Shown here: positions 40,001 to 52,210 of the stretch, one piece after another
How the letters are laid out: every line of letters starts with the position of its first letter
Numbering within the stretch: position 1 is the stretch's first letter
From: Klebsormidium nitens
Lineage: Eukaryota; Streptophyta; Klebsormidiophyceae; Klebsormidiales; Klebsormidiaceae
Assembly: GCA_000708835.1 (NCBI GenBank)
Contig: DF237346.1
Location: forward strand, 7,535-71,534
DNA length: 64,000 nucleotides
Reading direction: 5' to 3'
The notes under the pieces: generated by a model
What the model saw: only the letters and a program-made list of their open reading frames with translations
Told to the model about the DNA's origin: nothing
Database searches by the model: none
Position numbers and translations under genes: made by a program

Positions 40001-41818
40001 ACATAAGCTGTCACAGGTGCTGCAGCTGTTTAAGGTTCAGTGGCCTGGGGCCTGGGCCTTCCCTTTCAGAGTTTCGTTTGCTACCATGGGCTACACCTTA
40101 TAAATTGGTGTGTAACAACAATTGAGACTGAAAGCATATCCTGCTGCAGTCTGGAATCACTCAAGGCTAAAAATAAAAGGGTTAACCGCCATATTTGCCC
40201 ACCCTGGGTGTCGTAGAAGGAGATAGCCCGGGAAGTGCGGAGGTCGAAGGCACTCCCCCCGATGGTGCAGCAAGTAATCTTGGGGGCAAGGGCGGTCCAC
40301 CAGTTGCGCACCTGCCAGCAATGCTTGTTGTCAAAACTTCCCTATCCTCAAACGACCAGGAACTTACAGGTGACTTGAATTAACCAGTGGAGTACCTGTT
40401 CTTATGGCCCATGAAGTAATGGATCTACGGCAGCTGCCTCCTGGTCCCTCCTGCATATAAGGAGGTTATGCCGGAACCCAGCTTGTTGAGAAGTGGTTAA
40501 GCTTTCCTTGCCTTGGTTGTTTTACCTGTAGAAACAGTCAACAGACACCTACCAAATTTTCATGAAGGCAACACTTCTGAGTTAGATTGCCTTCCTCAGC
40601 TTAGTGACCCAACTTTCGCATCTCAATGACCCCGCCAATACTTACTGCGGTCTGGGTGGCGGCAGACCCCGGCGCGCCAGCAAACTTGGTCTCGTCCAGC
40701 AGGATCTTGTACTCGCGAGACCCGACCAGGGGGCTGCAAGCAGCGGCATCAGCACCTGGTGAAACAGGGATTCAGAGAGGTCAACTTTTGATCCAGATTC
40801 AGTCTTCGTCATTCAATATCTGGCAGGTACGATTGTCTGGCAGGTACGATTGTCAAGGAGTTGTATGCTCATTGTGATAAGGGAGGAGGTCAAAAAAAGG
40901 GGATGACTGAGCAGATTGCGTGAATGATTCTATGAAGCAGGGTCCAAAGCAAACGTTTCAATGTGCGCATACATGCTAAGGTGGATAGCCAATGAGCTCT
41001 TGAGAGATGCTGACTGCATCATTGAAGTGAAAAAGATTCAGAGACATGTCCAACTGTTTGGAAAATCCTCTCGAAAGATGAGCGGTTGTGTGGAAAGATC
41101 GGTAGGATCAGTAACCAATAAGATTCCTTGGTGCCATAGACATGGAGTTTGAGGACCCGAGTACCAGGTTGATGTTGAATGCAAGCTTGGCATATCATCG
41201 CCGATTGTTTGAGCGCCAGTGAAAGCAGGGGAATCGCATCGATGGCTTTGGTTTGATATTTGCGCTGAGGCGTCAACATGCAATAGTTGGACAGCAAGAG
41301 GATGCTTTGGGCCGCTCTGTAAATCAACCTGGTGAATTACAGGGAGTAATACAAGACTTGCGCGAATGAGCGCTGCAGCAGCCTGGAGGCAGCTTGAGCA
41401 ATGTGGGTTCCACCAATCTGTGTCCGGAAAGACTACTTGCCTAGCAGGGATTTGAAAGACAGTCTCAGGATTCTTTTGGGAGGCGACAAATTGGCCGCTC
41501 GTATTCCTGCTAAGCTCGCCATCAATGCTTGTCATACATAAGCAGAGGAATGGTACAGGAAAAAAAGAATGATACACAACTATCCCAGCACCACCAGTAC
41601 TACTATTGAAATGCAAGCAATTGATGTGATTTCGAATAGAAATGTATGTCAGGAACTGAATACTATACTGATGGGCACCCAAATTCCCTAATATGCCTGC
41701 GTTATTGATCAGAACAGATCCAGACAGGAAGAGGCACAGGCTCACCTTGGAAAAGCAGGCATGCTGATGCGAGCACAATAGCCACGATGGCCAGCTGGGT
41801 GGCGGTCACGGAGGCCAT
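37042..41818 (-). CDS. Secreted CYTH-like domain protein
   Basis: Eight exons join in phase: 41818-41746, 40755-40646, 40311-40203, 39568-39443, 38941-38851, 38422-38290, 37988-37913 and 37214-37042, giving 296 residues. The N-terminus is a clear signal peptide (hydrophobic AIVAIVLASACLLF, probable cut after GADAAA). The rest resembles the CYTH/triphosphate-tunnel fold: an early REYKILLDE strand, FYDTQG, NKNGYAYRERNEGGAREVTL (charged beta strands as in the tunnel wall) and SKFEEDI. The exact CYTH ExExK motif is not perfect, and the enzyme's substrate is unknown. Six or so cysteines fit an extracellular protein. I infer the fold from motif order only and it may be a divergent or non-catalytic member. 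Confidence 0.75.
38139..38196 (-). repeat. Copy of the 3' edge of CYTH-like exon 6
   Basis: This repeats, with many changes, 38259-38316, which spans the donor side of exon 6 and its flank (compare AAAAAGTCCGGGTTTGAAAT with AAGAAGTCTGGGTTCAGAAG). The offset is about 120 bases, like other exon-edge copies in the window. Confidence 0.6.
38746..38853 (-). repeat. 15-16 bp minisatellite beside a splice donor
   Basis: About seven units of CCTGCACTAACACTGA or shorter variants run directly into the end of exon 5 of the CYTH-like gene. The last unit (CCTGCACTCACCCA) includes the exon's own GTGAGT donor on the minus strand. The array therefore looks like repeated copying of the donor neighbourhood. 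Confidence 0.85.
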
Positions 41819-44800
41819 GGCGGTAGGGCACACGTCCAAACGGTCCTGAGCTTTTCTGATAAACGTACCTTTGGTGATCGCAAATGCAGAGCACACAACG
41901 CCTGATGTGAGGGGTCAGTTGTTCCTAGCAGGGACACGGAAGGCTGGGGTGCAAATGTTGTAGGACATTGGAGCAGTGGACAAGGAACGTCAGGGAAGCG
42001 ATGAGTGCTGTGCTCGGAGCTCCCTCGCTACAACAGCACAGCTGAGCACAACCAAGCACAGCCGCTGCTGCGGCGCTGGTGTGGATCAATTTGGAAGTGT
42101 CGTCACGCTGACCTCAGCAGATGCCTAGCTCACCCTATTGCACTGCGCAGCGGAATCGGGGATTCCATCGAATGAGCTCCCCATATTTAAAGCAATAGAG
42201 AAAGGACTCATTCTCAAAGCCAGCGACATTATTTCGCCCAGTTTTTCAGCCGGCAGGGGACCTCAGCAACACAGGAATTGGAATCACAATTCAGTATCCA
42301 TTGTTCAAGGAAAGGAGAGGAGTGAAAGTGGAGGGCTGAGCTTCGCAACGAGTTCTTCAGTTCTTCGACCGAGCCATGACATGTGCACCTGTGCTGTGCG
42401 GCCAGCTGGCAATCCGCAATTATACTCCGTGCCTCCGAATATTCTTGAGGGATGACCACATACATTGGTACTCGGCTGTCGCCGGAAACTAGCCCGGCGC
42501 AAATGACCACCTAGGTCATGCCGGTTCAAGACTTTAACCTTACCGGTAAACTGCTATGCCCGGTAACGGGGCCAGCCTGCAGGAAATGATTAAGGACATG
42601 GGTTCCCTTGCGCATTTTACGGGGCCAGCCGGCGTGAACTTGCTCGACTTCCCGGGCTGTTTCCCCGGACTATGAGCATCAAAAACACAGTGCCTTGTCG
42701 CATTTATTAGGGCATCTTAAGCTGATTGACACGTCAGCCCGGAGAAGGGTGCCAATCATTGCACGGCCGGAGCATCGGATACGGCCGAGTCCCCGGTCTC
42801 TACTAGCTTCCCTACAGTACTCCAACCGGGGACTCCCAAGACTCCACTCGACCAGTGGCAGAGTGGCCCGTTCAGTAGGTATGTCAGTCGGAGTTGTCAA
42901 GTGATACGTTCAAAGAAGGCCGCATGCCCACCGAGGCACTAATTGACTTCCTCCTCAGCTGAACCTATGCGACGGTCCTTCGCAGCCGGTTGCACTTTGC
43001 CAGTACTGCACGCGTGAGTGTTAAACAAGTTGGATCATATCAGTCATGAAGCAAGGCTTTCGAACGAAGTCTACGGATCTCTGCATGCTGCATACCGTAT
43101 GATAATGTAATCACGCTCGTGCTAGTGACGTCCGGCCTAGACGGTGATTACAAGATATTTGTAGTGGCACTGCTCCTACGTCACCGCATGCGCGGGCCCG
43201 TCAGAACGGTGTTTCAGGCAACGATTTATCAACGTGTAACTCTGTAGCCTGACGTACTAGTGTTATGGTCTACCCGTGGCACTTGTCCTCGTGCGTAAAG
43301 GGCCGCGCATCAGAACATACCGGCGGCCAGGGTATATCGTTCAAGCTCCATCTCTCTGCAATGAGCGCGAAATCCGGGCACGGGCCTTTTGAAGAGGAAG
43401 AGAGTTTAGTAGCAACGAATACCCAGGAGCTTTGATCTTCGGACAAGCTTCGAACACTCGGAACACTCCGATGCTTCAACGTTCAATTGAGAAGGGCCGC
43501 GCTCTTGGCGGCAACGGCGATGCCAGAAGTCAAAGCACTTGAGTCAGGTATACGTACCACGGAAGACTGCCAAAATGTATGCGCAAAGCTGGATTAATGG
43601 TGTCGATATAGTACCTGCATAGAAGTGAATTAAGATATATCGTGCGTTGAGGTTGCAGCGCTGTGTTTGCCTGATCGAGCACAGTCCCAATGTTGCATCT
43701 GATTTTCAGAATCAAGGCCCATCAACTCCGCGCAAGAGTGAGGAGGAGGCTCACCTGCAACTACTTGGGGGAATTCAAACACACAGTCGGTTTGGCGGTA
43801 CTGTGAAACCGACGAGATGTCTCGAAATTAAAGAACGGCCTCCGCCTCGAAGGGAAGATAAGACACCAGGGTACTAAGAACGAGAAGCAGAGGTAAGAAG
43901 AAGAGAAGGAGTTGGGGATGTCTGTCGGTGGGATAAAACAAGAAGGAATAAACCAAAATTTCCACACCATCAATCTCAGATAATAAATTTTGCACGTTTA
44001 ATCAAGTCAGGTGTCATCCGTTTGAAAGAATTACAGAAGCGACCGAAATCCGGAAATGCCCACTTGCGACGGAAAAGTAGCTGCCGGCCAGGCGAAGTGT
44101 CCGAAATGGATGAAGAATTGAATCAAAATTCCAGCGGCGCTTCTGAACATGGCACTGATCAGGGATGGCAAAACATTCTCGTTGAAGTCGTCGCACTCGA
44201 TTGATCCGAAATTGTTTTAAGAAAGGCGCCTCCGCGGGATGGTACCCCTCCGTTGCAAAACTGGAAGCATGTGCAAGAGCTGTGATCGCATGTGCATAGT
44301 GCCATGCGATTGAATCCCAAAGCCAGAGACAACTGTAGAGGGGATAGTGCAAACAGATAAGGTGTAAAAGTGCCTGATGCCACGGAGGATGGCCTTTTTC
44401 GCGCGCCGCAAGTCGCTCCAGCGTAATGCACACTCGAGTGTCCAGGGTGACTGTGCCAGTACTAGTCTGTTCAAGTAAACCATACATCCGGTTTTGAGGT
44501 GCTAGACGACGATTGATGGATTGAGGACAAGCTGAAACGGAGACCTTGAATTTAGACAATAGAGTAGTCACTCCCACAAAAATTTAAACCGAAAAATGGA
44601 ACAGTACTGGCAATGTCCTGCAGGTAATCATGCGCGAAGGTCAAGGAAAACAGAATGTAGTATCCGGCCTCAAAAGTTTGAAGAAAGCGAGCCCAGTGGG
44701 GTTTGCATTGCGAAATTTCACCTTTTCAAATGTGTGATCGTTTTCCTGAGTTGACAACTCTTCAGAGCTACGAGATTCTCGAAATCTTTGTTACGTGTTC

Positions 44801-46138
44801 CACTGTCGTGATACGCGCCAGAGTCACATGTATATTCAGCCCGAACACGTCGGGGCATTTACCGGTCAGCTTGCACTACTTTCGAGAACGATCATTGGTC
44901 AGCTGGCTGAGCAGATGCATTTGATTACAGTTGCTGATCGTTGCCGTGGGCTTCATGAAAGAGGAGTATGGCTGACTCCTCACTATATTGTCCTGACATG
45001 ACGGCTGACAGCAGTGTATTAAAGCTCTCTCATCGCGGATTGGAACCTGTCCCGGGAAAAAAATAAAATGCGGTTCAACATTTCGCTTGAGCCCGGTCCG
45101 TACTCAATCCGACCAACTAGTCGTCTTCCAGAATTAGCACTCGGTCAAGGTTGAATTATACCGTGAAGGTAGTAAAGACTCTGCGCGGCACCTTTCGGAT
45201 ATCGATGTAGCACGGATTAGCCGATGATTACGTGTCGCGGCCCGCTGGCAACAAGATCCCCGGCTGGGATAACCTGGACACGCACACCAGCACACAGTAC
45301 TATCCTTTGCTAATACTTGTCTATCCTAGCGCATTGAGGTGCAATCCTATTGTCTCAAAGTATTCCATGGTTACGACTCGGATGCCGCTGCGCCGACTGC
45401 GCGCGCAGCGGTCGTATGGCTGCCTGCGACGACGCCGGTCCCCAGCGCCTTGAGTCAAAGGGTGCTAGAAAACATGGCAGGCCGGCTACTGAGCTCAATG
45501 AGTCACCAGGTCGGAGGCTCTTGCCGCATGATCGTTACACCTGTCAGCTTGCCGAGCCACTGCCACGTGGCGTGGTCAGAGTCGCGCGAATCAGGTGCGG
45601 GCTGCCCGCCTGCGCCATGGCGAGACATCAGTACTGAAGCGGACGCAGCGGGTCACCGTGAATTCTTAAAGGCGTCAAAGCACTCTATTTATTCTCTCCT
45701 TTTTTGCATCAGCAGGAGTAAAATTGCATCCGTTTTGACTCTGTATCGCGTGATTCGCACCCTTGAGGATAGATTTGGCACGCGCGGCCGCGTACCGCAA
45801 GCATCCGGCGCGGCCGGCCGGGGGCCACGATTCAGAGCGGCCGCGGCGGCGGCCGAACTGTGACCCCCCCCCGCTTACGTGGCACGCGGCCGCGGGCTCC
45901 AGACGCGCTCGGATGCCGCGCCAATTGCTTGAGTAAGCAACTTCGAATTTTGCAGAATATTACATAATGCTTTCCATAGGAATGGGAAGTTTTTGAAGTT
46001 CGATGATTGTCGGAAACTCATCACCGTCAGAAGGAAGGTGATTTGCGCGGGTTGACGGCACAGATCTGCTGCCCCGTCACCGCCAATCTCGGGTGGCGGC
46101 ATAGGGCCTCCATACGCAGGCGGAACTGCGAGTGGATC

Positions 46139-46165
46139 AGTAACGTAACCTGAGGTTACGTTACT
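46139..46165. repeat. Perfect 13-bp palindrome arms
   Basis: AGTAACGTAACCT at 46139-46151 and its exact reverse complement at 46153-46165 are separated by a single base. It may be a binding site for a dimeric protein or a cruciform; no regulator is known to me for it. Confidence 0.8.
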
Positions 46166-46189
46166 AAAGCTGGTCTGACGTCAGGGTCA

Positions 46190-46219
46190 CCGAAACTAGC
46201 ATGATGGGGCTAGTTTCGG
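46190..46219. repeat. Second hairpin next to the palindrome
   Basis: CCGAAACTAGC at 46190-46200 pairs with GCTAGTTTCGG at 46209-46219 around an 8-base loop. It follows the first palindrome by about 24 bases and includes a TGACGTCA-like word (CTGACGTCAG) between them. Confidence 0.8.
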
Positions 46220-47138
46220 CTGAGACGGTGATGAGTGATGTGTCCCTTTTGACGTTTTGTTCATACCAGAGTCAGAGATTTGAGGGGCCGCTGTTTAGAT
46301 CAGAACGACTTGTAGGAGGCGCTGCGGCTGTGCACCTCTATAGCAGTGAGACGTCTCAGTGGATTGTGACGCGTCGAGGCTCAATATGGCTGCGTTGCTT
46401 GAGAGCCCGTGTGGTGCAACGAGTGAGGTTGCAGGGAGGAGTGAGGGAGTCTTCAGCAACGACGAGATGACCATGCGCAGAAAAGGCGAGCTGAGCGAGT
46501 GGGTAGGAGGGCGGGTGAAAATTTCTCAGCAGCGCCGCCTTTGGCAGGCGCTCAACGCTGCTCAGCAAACTCTTTTGAATTGAGTGTTGAAGCGACCAGA
46601 ATGAACAAGCGCCAAAGTGAGGCGCTTTTGTTCAAGAGGCTCGCTAGAGGCGACTATCTGGCGTCGCTGACTCATCTTTGAATTGTTTCCTTGCCTTGTC
46701 TCAAAGTTCTTTTCAGTTTTCTCGCTCGTCCTGAGGAACTCAAGTCGGACCAGGCACCGAAGCAGGACGCCTCAGCTCTTTGACATACAAGGGCTTCGCA
46801 CCCACGCTTGAAAAGTTCGTAAGAATTCCCTAAGAGTTCCACAATACCGTCCATAGAATCGTACTAACCGCCCGTGGGCGCTGGCCGTATCTTCGGTCGG
46901 CGGCAGCGCGGCCGCGATGGCCGCGGCTAGCCGGCCGCGGCCGCACCGGGCCGGGCGGCTTGCGACTGGCGGCCGCGAACGTCGGCAAAGAACGTGCTTG
47001 AAGCACGCGCCAGGGACGAAAGGTCTGCTCAACTGAAAGTACTAGGGACGCTGCGCTTCCTCGACGTTCTACAGCTTTCGCGAGGCTTGCGTCACAAGCT
47101 TTGCCCTCCTTCTCAAAACTGCATAGACGATTGCAAGG

Positions 47139-47366
47139 ATGGAATGCTTCAGCGGGATGATGCACTTCGCGGATGGCAAGAAGCTGACACCACAGCAATT
47201 TCAGTACCTCATGCTTTTCTGCAACATCCCGAGATTCAAGCGGAACGTGGAGCTCTTGAAAAGCCACTCTGATCCGCTCAGAGAGGCGGTGGGACTGCCG
47301 TTGGGAGAGGAGGGGGAGTACTTTGTGAGCAGCCAAGAGTATGAAGGATTGTCAGAAGAACTGAAG
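47139..47366 (+). CDS. Coding exon of an unresolved gene
   Basis: A 76-codon frame starts at ATG 47139 and ends GAACTGAAG before a good GTAAGC donor. Its composition is protein-like (for example LTPQQFQYLMLFCNIPRF and EGEYFVSSQEYEGLSEEL). Possible further exons on the same strand lie near 47791-47844, 48203-48330 and 48787-48870, but I could not join them in phase. They may be 5' exons of the ankyrin gene downstream or of a separate gene. No family is recognised. Confidence 0.45.
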
Positions 47367-49413
47367 GTAAGCCTTTGAACGGATTCTTTCGCTATTGTGT
47401 ACGGAAAGATGCGAGCTTTATCCAGAGCATATATGACCACTCCCTTTGTTTCACTAGACCTATCCCCTGAACAATATAAGATTGAGAATTTTAGAAATTT
47501 ATAGCACTTGTACTGTCTGAGACCTTCTCGACTTGAATCAAATTTGAAGAACGGAGGCGGAAGTGACTCGACCCTTGGAAGCTAAGAAAAGAATATGACG
47601 GTGGTTTGACCAAGGATAGTTGGACTTTTGAACAACCACTTTTGTTAATTATTGTCTGTTCCACGAATATTGGTTTCTGTTTGTTCAAAACATTTGAGGG
47701 TCTCATCACCTCACCTCTCCTTCTGGGCAATACCGCAGGTTAAAGTACAACGGGATCCTCTATCCTCTATTTATATCTCTTCTGAACCAGGCGCTGTCAA
47801 TCACACTCCATGCTGATGCGAAGCTTGGGGTTACCTTGGGGATGTATCTGCTGATTGGGCTTAGCTTGAGTCAAATCCTACGAACGTCACAGTAAATCAA
47901 GACCCGGTTGAAGGACGCTTTTCAGTATGGGCAGGGAGAAGTAAGTCCACCACCAATCTGATAAGAGGAGACTTTTCAGACGATGCTTTTCTCACAATAC
48001 GCAGTGAGATATCAGAGCGCATAGGTACTTAAAAAGGGGACTTTCCAGTCGGAAGCGTTCTCAAAATCGTTTTAAGACCGTACTTATTCCTGGTCCTGAT
48101 TAATAGTGCGTCCTCGGGCTGAGATTTCCCCCTCGATCCAGACCATTTTAAAGACAAACTTTTGATCAATATAATGGGAACTGCATCTCCGCTATTGCCA
48201 GGTCAACTTGCAATGTTCTGGGATTCCGATGCCTGCAGGAAGCCGTTCGCAACTTCTCCAACAAGTTAAATGGGGTTCGCTGGTACAACGGTGCGGGCAT
48301 CAGTGTCGAATGCGAAACACCTGCCGGTGTTCCGGACTTGTATTGGTGTCACTGGAGGCCCTCAACCACCTACAGGGGAATCAAGTGAGAGGACTAGTCA
48401 AAAACCTTCAGAAGATGGTTGGGGCAATTGAATAAACTCTCAAATCCAGTCCTTCGTGCTGAAAGCTTAGAAGGGAGCATGCGACCCCTGCCTCATACTC
48501 CAGATTCATACTTTGATGCCTACTTGATTAGTGCGCAAAAGAGTGGACTGGAAAGATCGTATTATTTTTGGACGTGGTAGTTGCGAGCAGAGCAGAATCA
48601 TAATCTCCATCATGAGACTTTTCATTCCTTACATAGGAAAAGTAGATTCATTGATGTGGAGGTTTCGCGCTTCGAGTGCGGTCCTAGCTACCACGCTGGC
48701 TTTCTTTCTGGCTTAGTATTTCATTGGCGTTAAGTACTACCGAAAGAAATTACTAGCAGAGTCTAAAGCATTTACGTGATCCGCAGGTGGATAGGTTACT
48801 TCGGCAAAAGTATCACGTTTTTTCATGCGACCGAGTGGATGCAATGGATCTCCAAAAACATCCTGCAGAAGTGGGGGCTGCGGCTTGAAGGAGAGATTTG
48901 GTACCAAGGCAAGTGGATTTTATGCCGCCTAATCGGCGCCAGTCGCTCATCGTGTCCTTCATATCTCAGATTGGTCGAGAAACGTTTTGTAGACCCTGCG
49001 AAGTAGGCAGACCACACGCTTGTTCGCTTCTCTGAACCTTCAAAATACGGAGAATGTTGTACAATTTCGAATGCAAAGGACTGACCTTCAAAGGTTTCTC
49101 GATATTCTGCAACAACTGATTGAAGAAAAGCACGGCTAATCGTAACATACAGAATCACTTAGACTCCCACATTCGTTGCATACCTGCTTGCGGATGAGCA
49201 TCGATTCTAAAACCGGCTCATGCATATCGTCGCAGCCATTTTTTTACAATCTGAAGAATTGATTCTGAGGCCGGCTTTCTATGCACATCCTTGCAGCAAT
49301 TTATTCCAATCTGAAAGCCTTGTTGTTCTACAGGTGAAAACAGATCACTAACGGGCAGATTTGTAGCGACCACAACTGGAAAGATCACAAAGCAGGATGC
49401 GAGGTCGAGCCGG
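47367..49413 (+). other. Unresolved intronic or intergenic stretch
   Basis: Candidate exon pieces near 47791, 48203 and 48787 read as plausible protein for 20-45 codons and follow CAG acceptors, but phases do not close. The frame just upstream of the ankyrin ATG stays open back to an acceptor at 49334, so the ankyrin gene may start earlier. Confidence 0.3.
49202..49313 (+). repeat. Tandem duplication, about 57-bp unit
   Basis: 49202-49256 and 49258-49313 are diverged copies (shared order GATTCT, CCGGCT, GCA, GCAGC-ATTT and CAATCTGAA). It lies just upstream of the ankyrin gene and resembles the short intronic duplications seen elsewhere. Confidence 0.65.
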
Positions 49414-51066
49414 ATGCAGAACCTGCTGGGTGCCGCAGCTAGAAACGATGTTGCGCTGGCCAAAAGTCTGCCCCGAGCGCAGCTTACGAGGAGAGACGCT
49501 TTTGGGAGAACGCCGTTGATGCTGGCCGCGTGCTTCGAAGCTTATGAGATGCTGGAATGGCTGACGGAGCAATCGTCTTCCGAAGAGCTGTACCTGGATC
49601 AGGCGAAATGCACGCCCGGGGTGAGGGTCTGTTTACGATCTGTTACGTTCTGGCAGTATATGAAATTCTCAATTCAATATATGGTAGCATACGTCTACTG
49701 TCCACCGTCTCTTTGAGAGACCGAAACGGACTCGAGCTGGCTGTGGCTTATTTCAGGCATAGAGAGTCAACAGATTAGCCTGTCGACCGTTCTTTAGTAG
49801 AAAGAAGGAACACGCCTGGCAAAAGCCGAAGGAAATAGACCGTAAATTGCAGATGCTTGGATCTCACAGCATCTCGTTGCACTTGTCTGTTCTTTTTCTG
49901 CACCGAGAGGGGCTCTTGTCTATCTGCGCTCTGCTTTAACCCGTTTTCAAAGAGTTCTAGGATCCCAGATTGACCCGAAGTGACTGATGCCGACACAACC
50001 TTAGTTCAGCTGATACTGACACTGATGATGTCAATCAAACGTTCCTGGTTTTACCCTGCATATAACGGATGGAAAGAAGGTGTGCATTCTTCCTCTTCTC
50101 TGATCGTAGTCGGAAAAATAAGTGAGTTGTCTCAATACTCGGCGCGCTAGGATACGTGTCAATTAACGCGACAGTCGGCTGGCTGGACGTGAAATTTGAC
50201 TCTCTCTTCCTTTTATTCAGACGATGAACGGCCTTGACTTCGAAAAGGAGACTCTCTTCCATCTCCTCGCGCGCCTCGACCTCCAAAATCCCGCCTTCCA
50301 GCGCGCCCTGAAACACCTTTCCGCGCACCCCGTTCCGCCGGAAGCGCTGAGCTCCTTCACCGGAGAGCACCTCGACGGACCAACACCCCTGGGCCTTGCA
50401 ATTGAGCGGGGAAACCGGGTCTTCGCGGAGTGGCTGATAGCGAAGGGGGCTGACGTCAACTTCCACGGGTGGGGTTTCAACTTCAACCCGGAAGGCGAGA
50501 GCTACTACTCTTATCCGCTGATGACTGCCGCAGCCGTAGAGGATCCTTACTTCGTAGAGCTGCTGTTGAACAAGGGAGCTCGCATCGACTGCGAGAACGA
50601 GCCCAGACAGTCCCTCGTAGGCAGCACGCTTGGCAAGATGACCCCGCTTCAGTTGGCTGCATACATGGGCCGCTTCGAAAACGTGCGCCTTTTGGCCTAC
50701 TACGGCGCACGATTCGAAGACACGTGGCTGAGCCAGTTCACCACGAGCCGCGATGACCCGGAGGACATCGCCGAGCTCACTGCTCAAACGGTGCGGCAAG
50801 GCGTGATCTACCGGGATTACAGTAAACCATGGAAAAGCGCGGAAGCGCTCAAAGACGCACTGAAAAGGTTCGACGCAGCGGCACGGGAGGGCCTCTCCCG
50901 CCGCAGACTGCTGGTGGTGTCTGGGATGACGCGCCGAACGGTTCCGAGACTTCCGGAGCATTTGCTCAAGCACGTTATGGAGCTGGCAGGTCTGTTTCCG
51001 GTCGTGCAGTTTCCTGAAGATCGGCAGCTGCAGGCTCGAGCGGAGAAGTCCATAGCAAAGTACTGA
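49414..51066 (+). CDS. Ankyrin repeat protein
   Basis: Two exons, 49414-49620 and 50221-51066, join in phase 0 and give 350 residues. At least four ankyrin repeats are visible: DAFGRTPLMLAACFEAYEML, GPTPLGLAIERGNRVFAEWL with KGADVNFHG, YPLMTAAAVEDPYFVELLL with KGARIDCEN, and MTPLQLAAYMGRFENVRLL. The C-terminal 110 residues are helical and basic without a known domain. Ankyrin repeats bind other proteins, so no specific role can be given. The second exon is GC-rich and long. The start is uncertain: the frame is open upstream to 49334. A MYND-finger-like peptide in another frame near 49357-49401 is probably coincidental. Confidence 0.75.
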
Positions 51067-52210
51067 CGAAATTGGTACGAGTCACTTTTGGGATGAGCGC
51101 TTCCAGGGATGTGGCACGGGTCTAGGTGGGGCAGCAAGAATTGACCACTGCAATTACAGTTACCATGGACTACAGCATTAGCTGAAGGGCCGAATCCATA
51201 CCATTTCTTTTTACGCCTGGAACTCATTAGACTTTCCATGAAGCTTGCCGCTGAATTTTTCTTATGGTATTCTTAGGCCGCCCGTCACCTCGGCCGGGCA
51301 CTTAGACAAGCTTTTACCTAACAGCTGATTGTTTGAGCAACGCACTGTTTAACGATCAATCAGGCAATCAACACTGAATTGTGTACGTAAGCCCATTCCC
51401 AGTCTGGCGGGATGGCGGCCGGGCCGCTGGCGTGTCTGGATGCGAAGACATGAAAGCATGTTCTGGCAAAGCTGAGTAGCAGTCTCATCATCATGCGGGC
51501 GGCCCCGGGGCACTATATTTCCTTAAGCTTGATAGCGCGCGAACAGACTGGAATTCCGTGCGCCGGAGGCTTGTGCAAGGGCGTAATTTGCGACCATGTG
51601 CATATGATCCCAGCCATGCCGGGCAGAGTCGCAAGACTTCCATGACACGTACGCCGGAAACATCGTATCTCATTGGTGTACGGCCTCGTCACGCGGACGG
51701 TCACGCGGACGACGACTCAAGTGTGCACCGCCGGCCCGCCGTACATGATCCCGCATATCTCTGCATATCGGAAACAGGGCGCGGCAGCACATGCATCCAA
51801 TGATCGCCAAGGCCGGCCAAGCTGTGTGTTAACGCAGGCCCGGCGCACGGCCGCGCCGTACTGAGCCGCCCCGGCCCCAAAGTGACGTACAGTGAATTGA
51901 TCTGAGACCGGCGAAGTGCAAGTGACCAGAATGAAGTTTGAACCAGTCCGACTGATACATTCTGGGCGGCCCGGGGCGGCCCCGCGGGCCGGGCCCATAT
52001 GCACCAGAAGATCACAAGCGCGGGCAACATGGTTTGCATGAGTCAATGATAGGATCGATTGCATGTTGATCGTTTGGACAGTAATTACAAGACTTGCTTA
52101 AACGATGCCACCTAACAGCGTTGGAACCAAGCGCGGCCGATTATGCATTTTTAAGGGTCAACAGTTCACAGGCAATCGCCGCCATGAAGTCAACGTCAAG
52201 TAAGTCGTAT
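51067..52210. other. Intergenic region between convergent genes
   Basis: It separates the 3' ends of the ankyrin and Apollo genes. It is GC-rich from about 51400 to 52000 with CGGCCCGG/GGCCGGGC words; no coding frame is supported. Confidence 0.4.

Larger units (their letters stand above)
41819..47138. other. Long region without a convincing gene
   Basis: It starts with the promoter side of the CYTH-like gene. Open frames are short or lack family features; the longest minus frame (44014-44577) shows no motif. Strongly GC-rich patches at 45780-45905 and 46895-46985 hold GGCCGGCC and GCGGCCGC words. Two hairpin-capable palindromes lie at 46139-46219. Decayed transposon DNA is possible but no terminal repeats or transposase were recognised. 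Confidence 0.4.

Noticed and set aside
41038-41778. A 246-codon minus-strand frame covering the first intron of the CYTH-like gene
   Set aside because: The signal-peptide exon joins precisely to 40755 in phase, and the intervening frame has intron-like composition.
44014-44577. A 187-codon minus-strand open frame
   Set aside because: It has no family motif, odd composition and no splice partners; it is probably chance or decayed transposon DNA.
49357-49401. A MYND zinc-finger-like peptide (DHNWKDHKAGC) in the + strand
   Set aside because: The frame differs from the ankyrin frame that runs through the same bases, the first half of a MYND finger was not found upstream, and key Cys spacing is wrong.
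50035-50973. A 312-codon minus-strand frame opposite the ankyrin exon
   Set aside because: It is the antisense shadow of the GC-rich ankyrin coding exon; only the plus strand shows family motifs.
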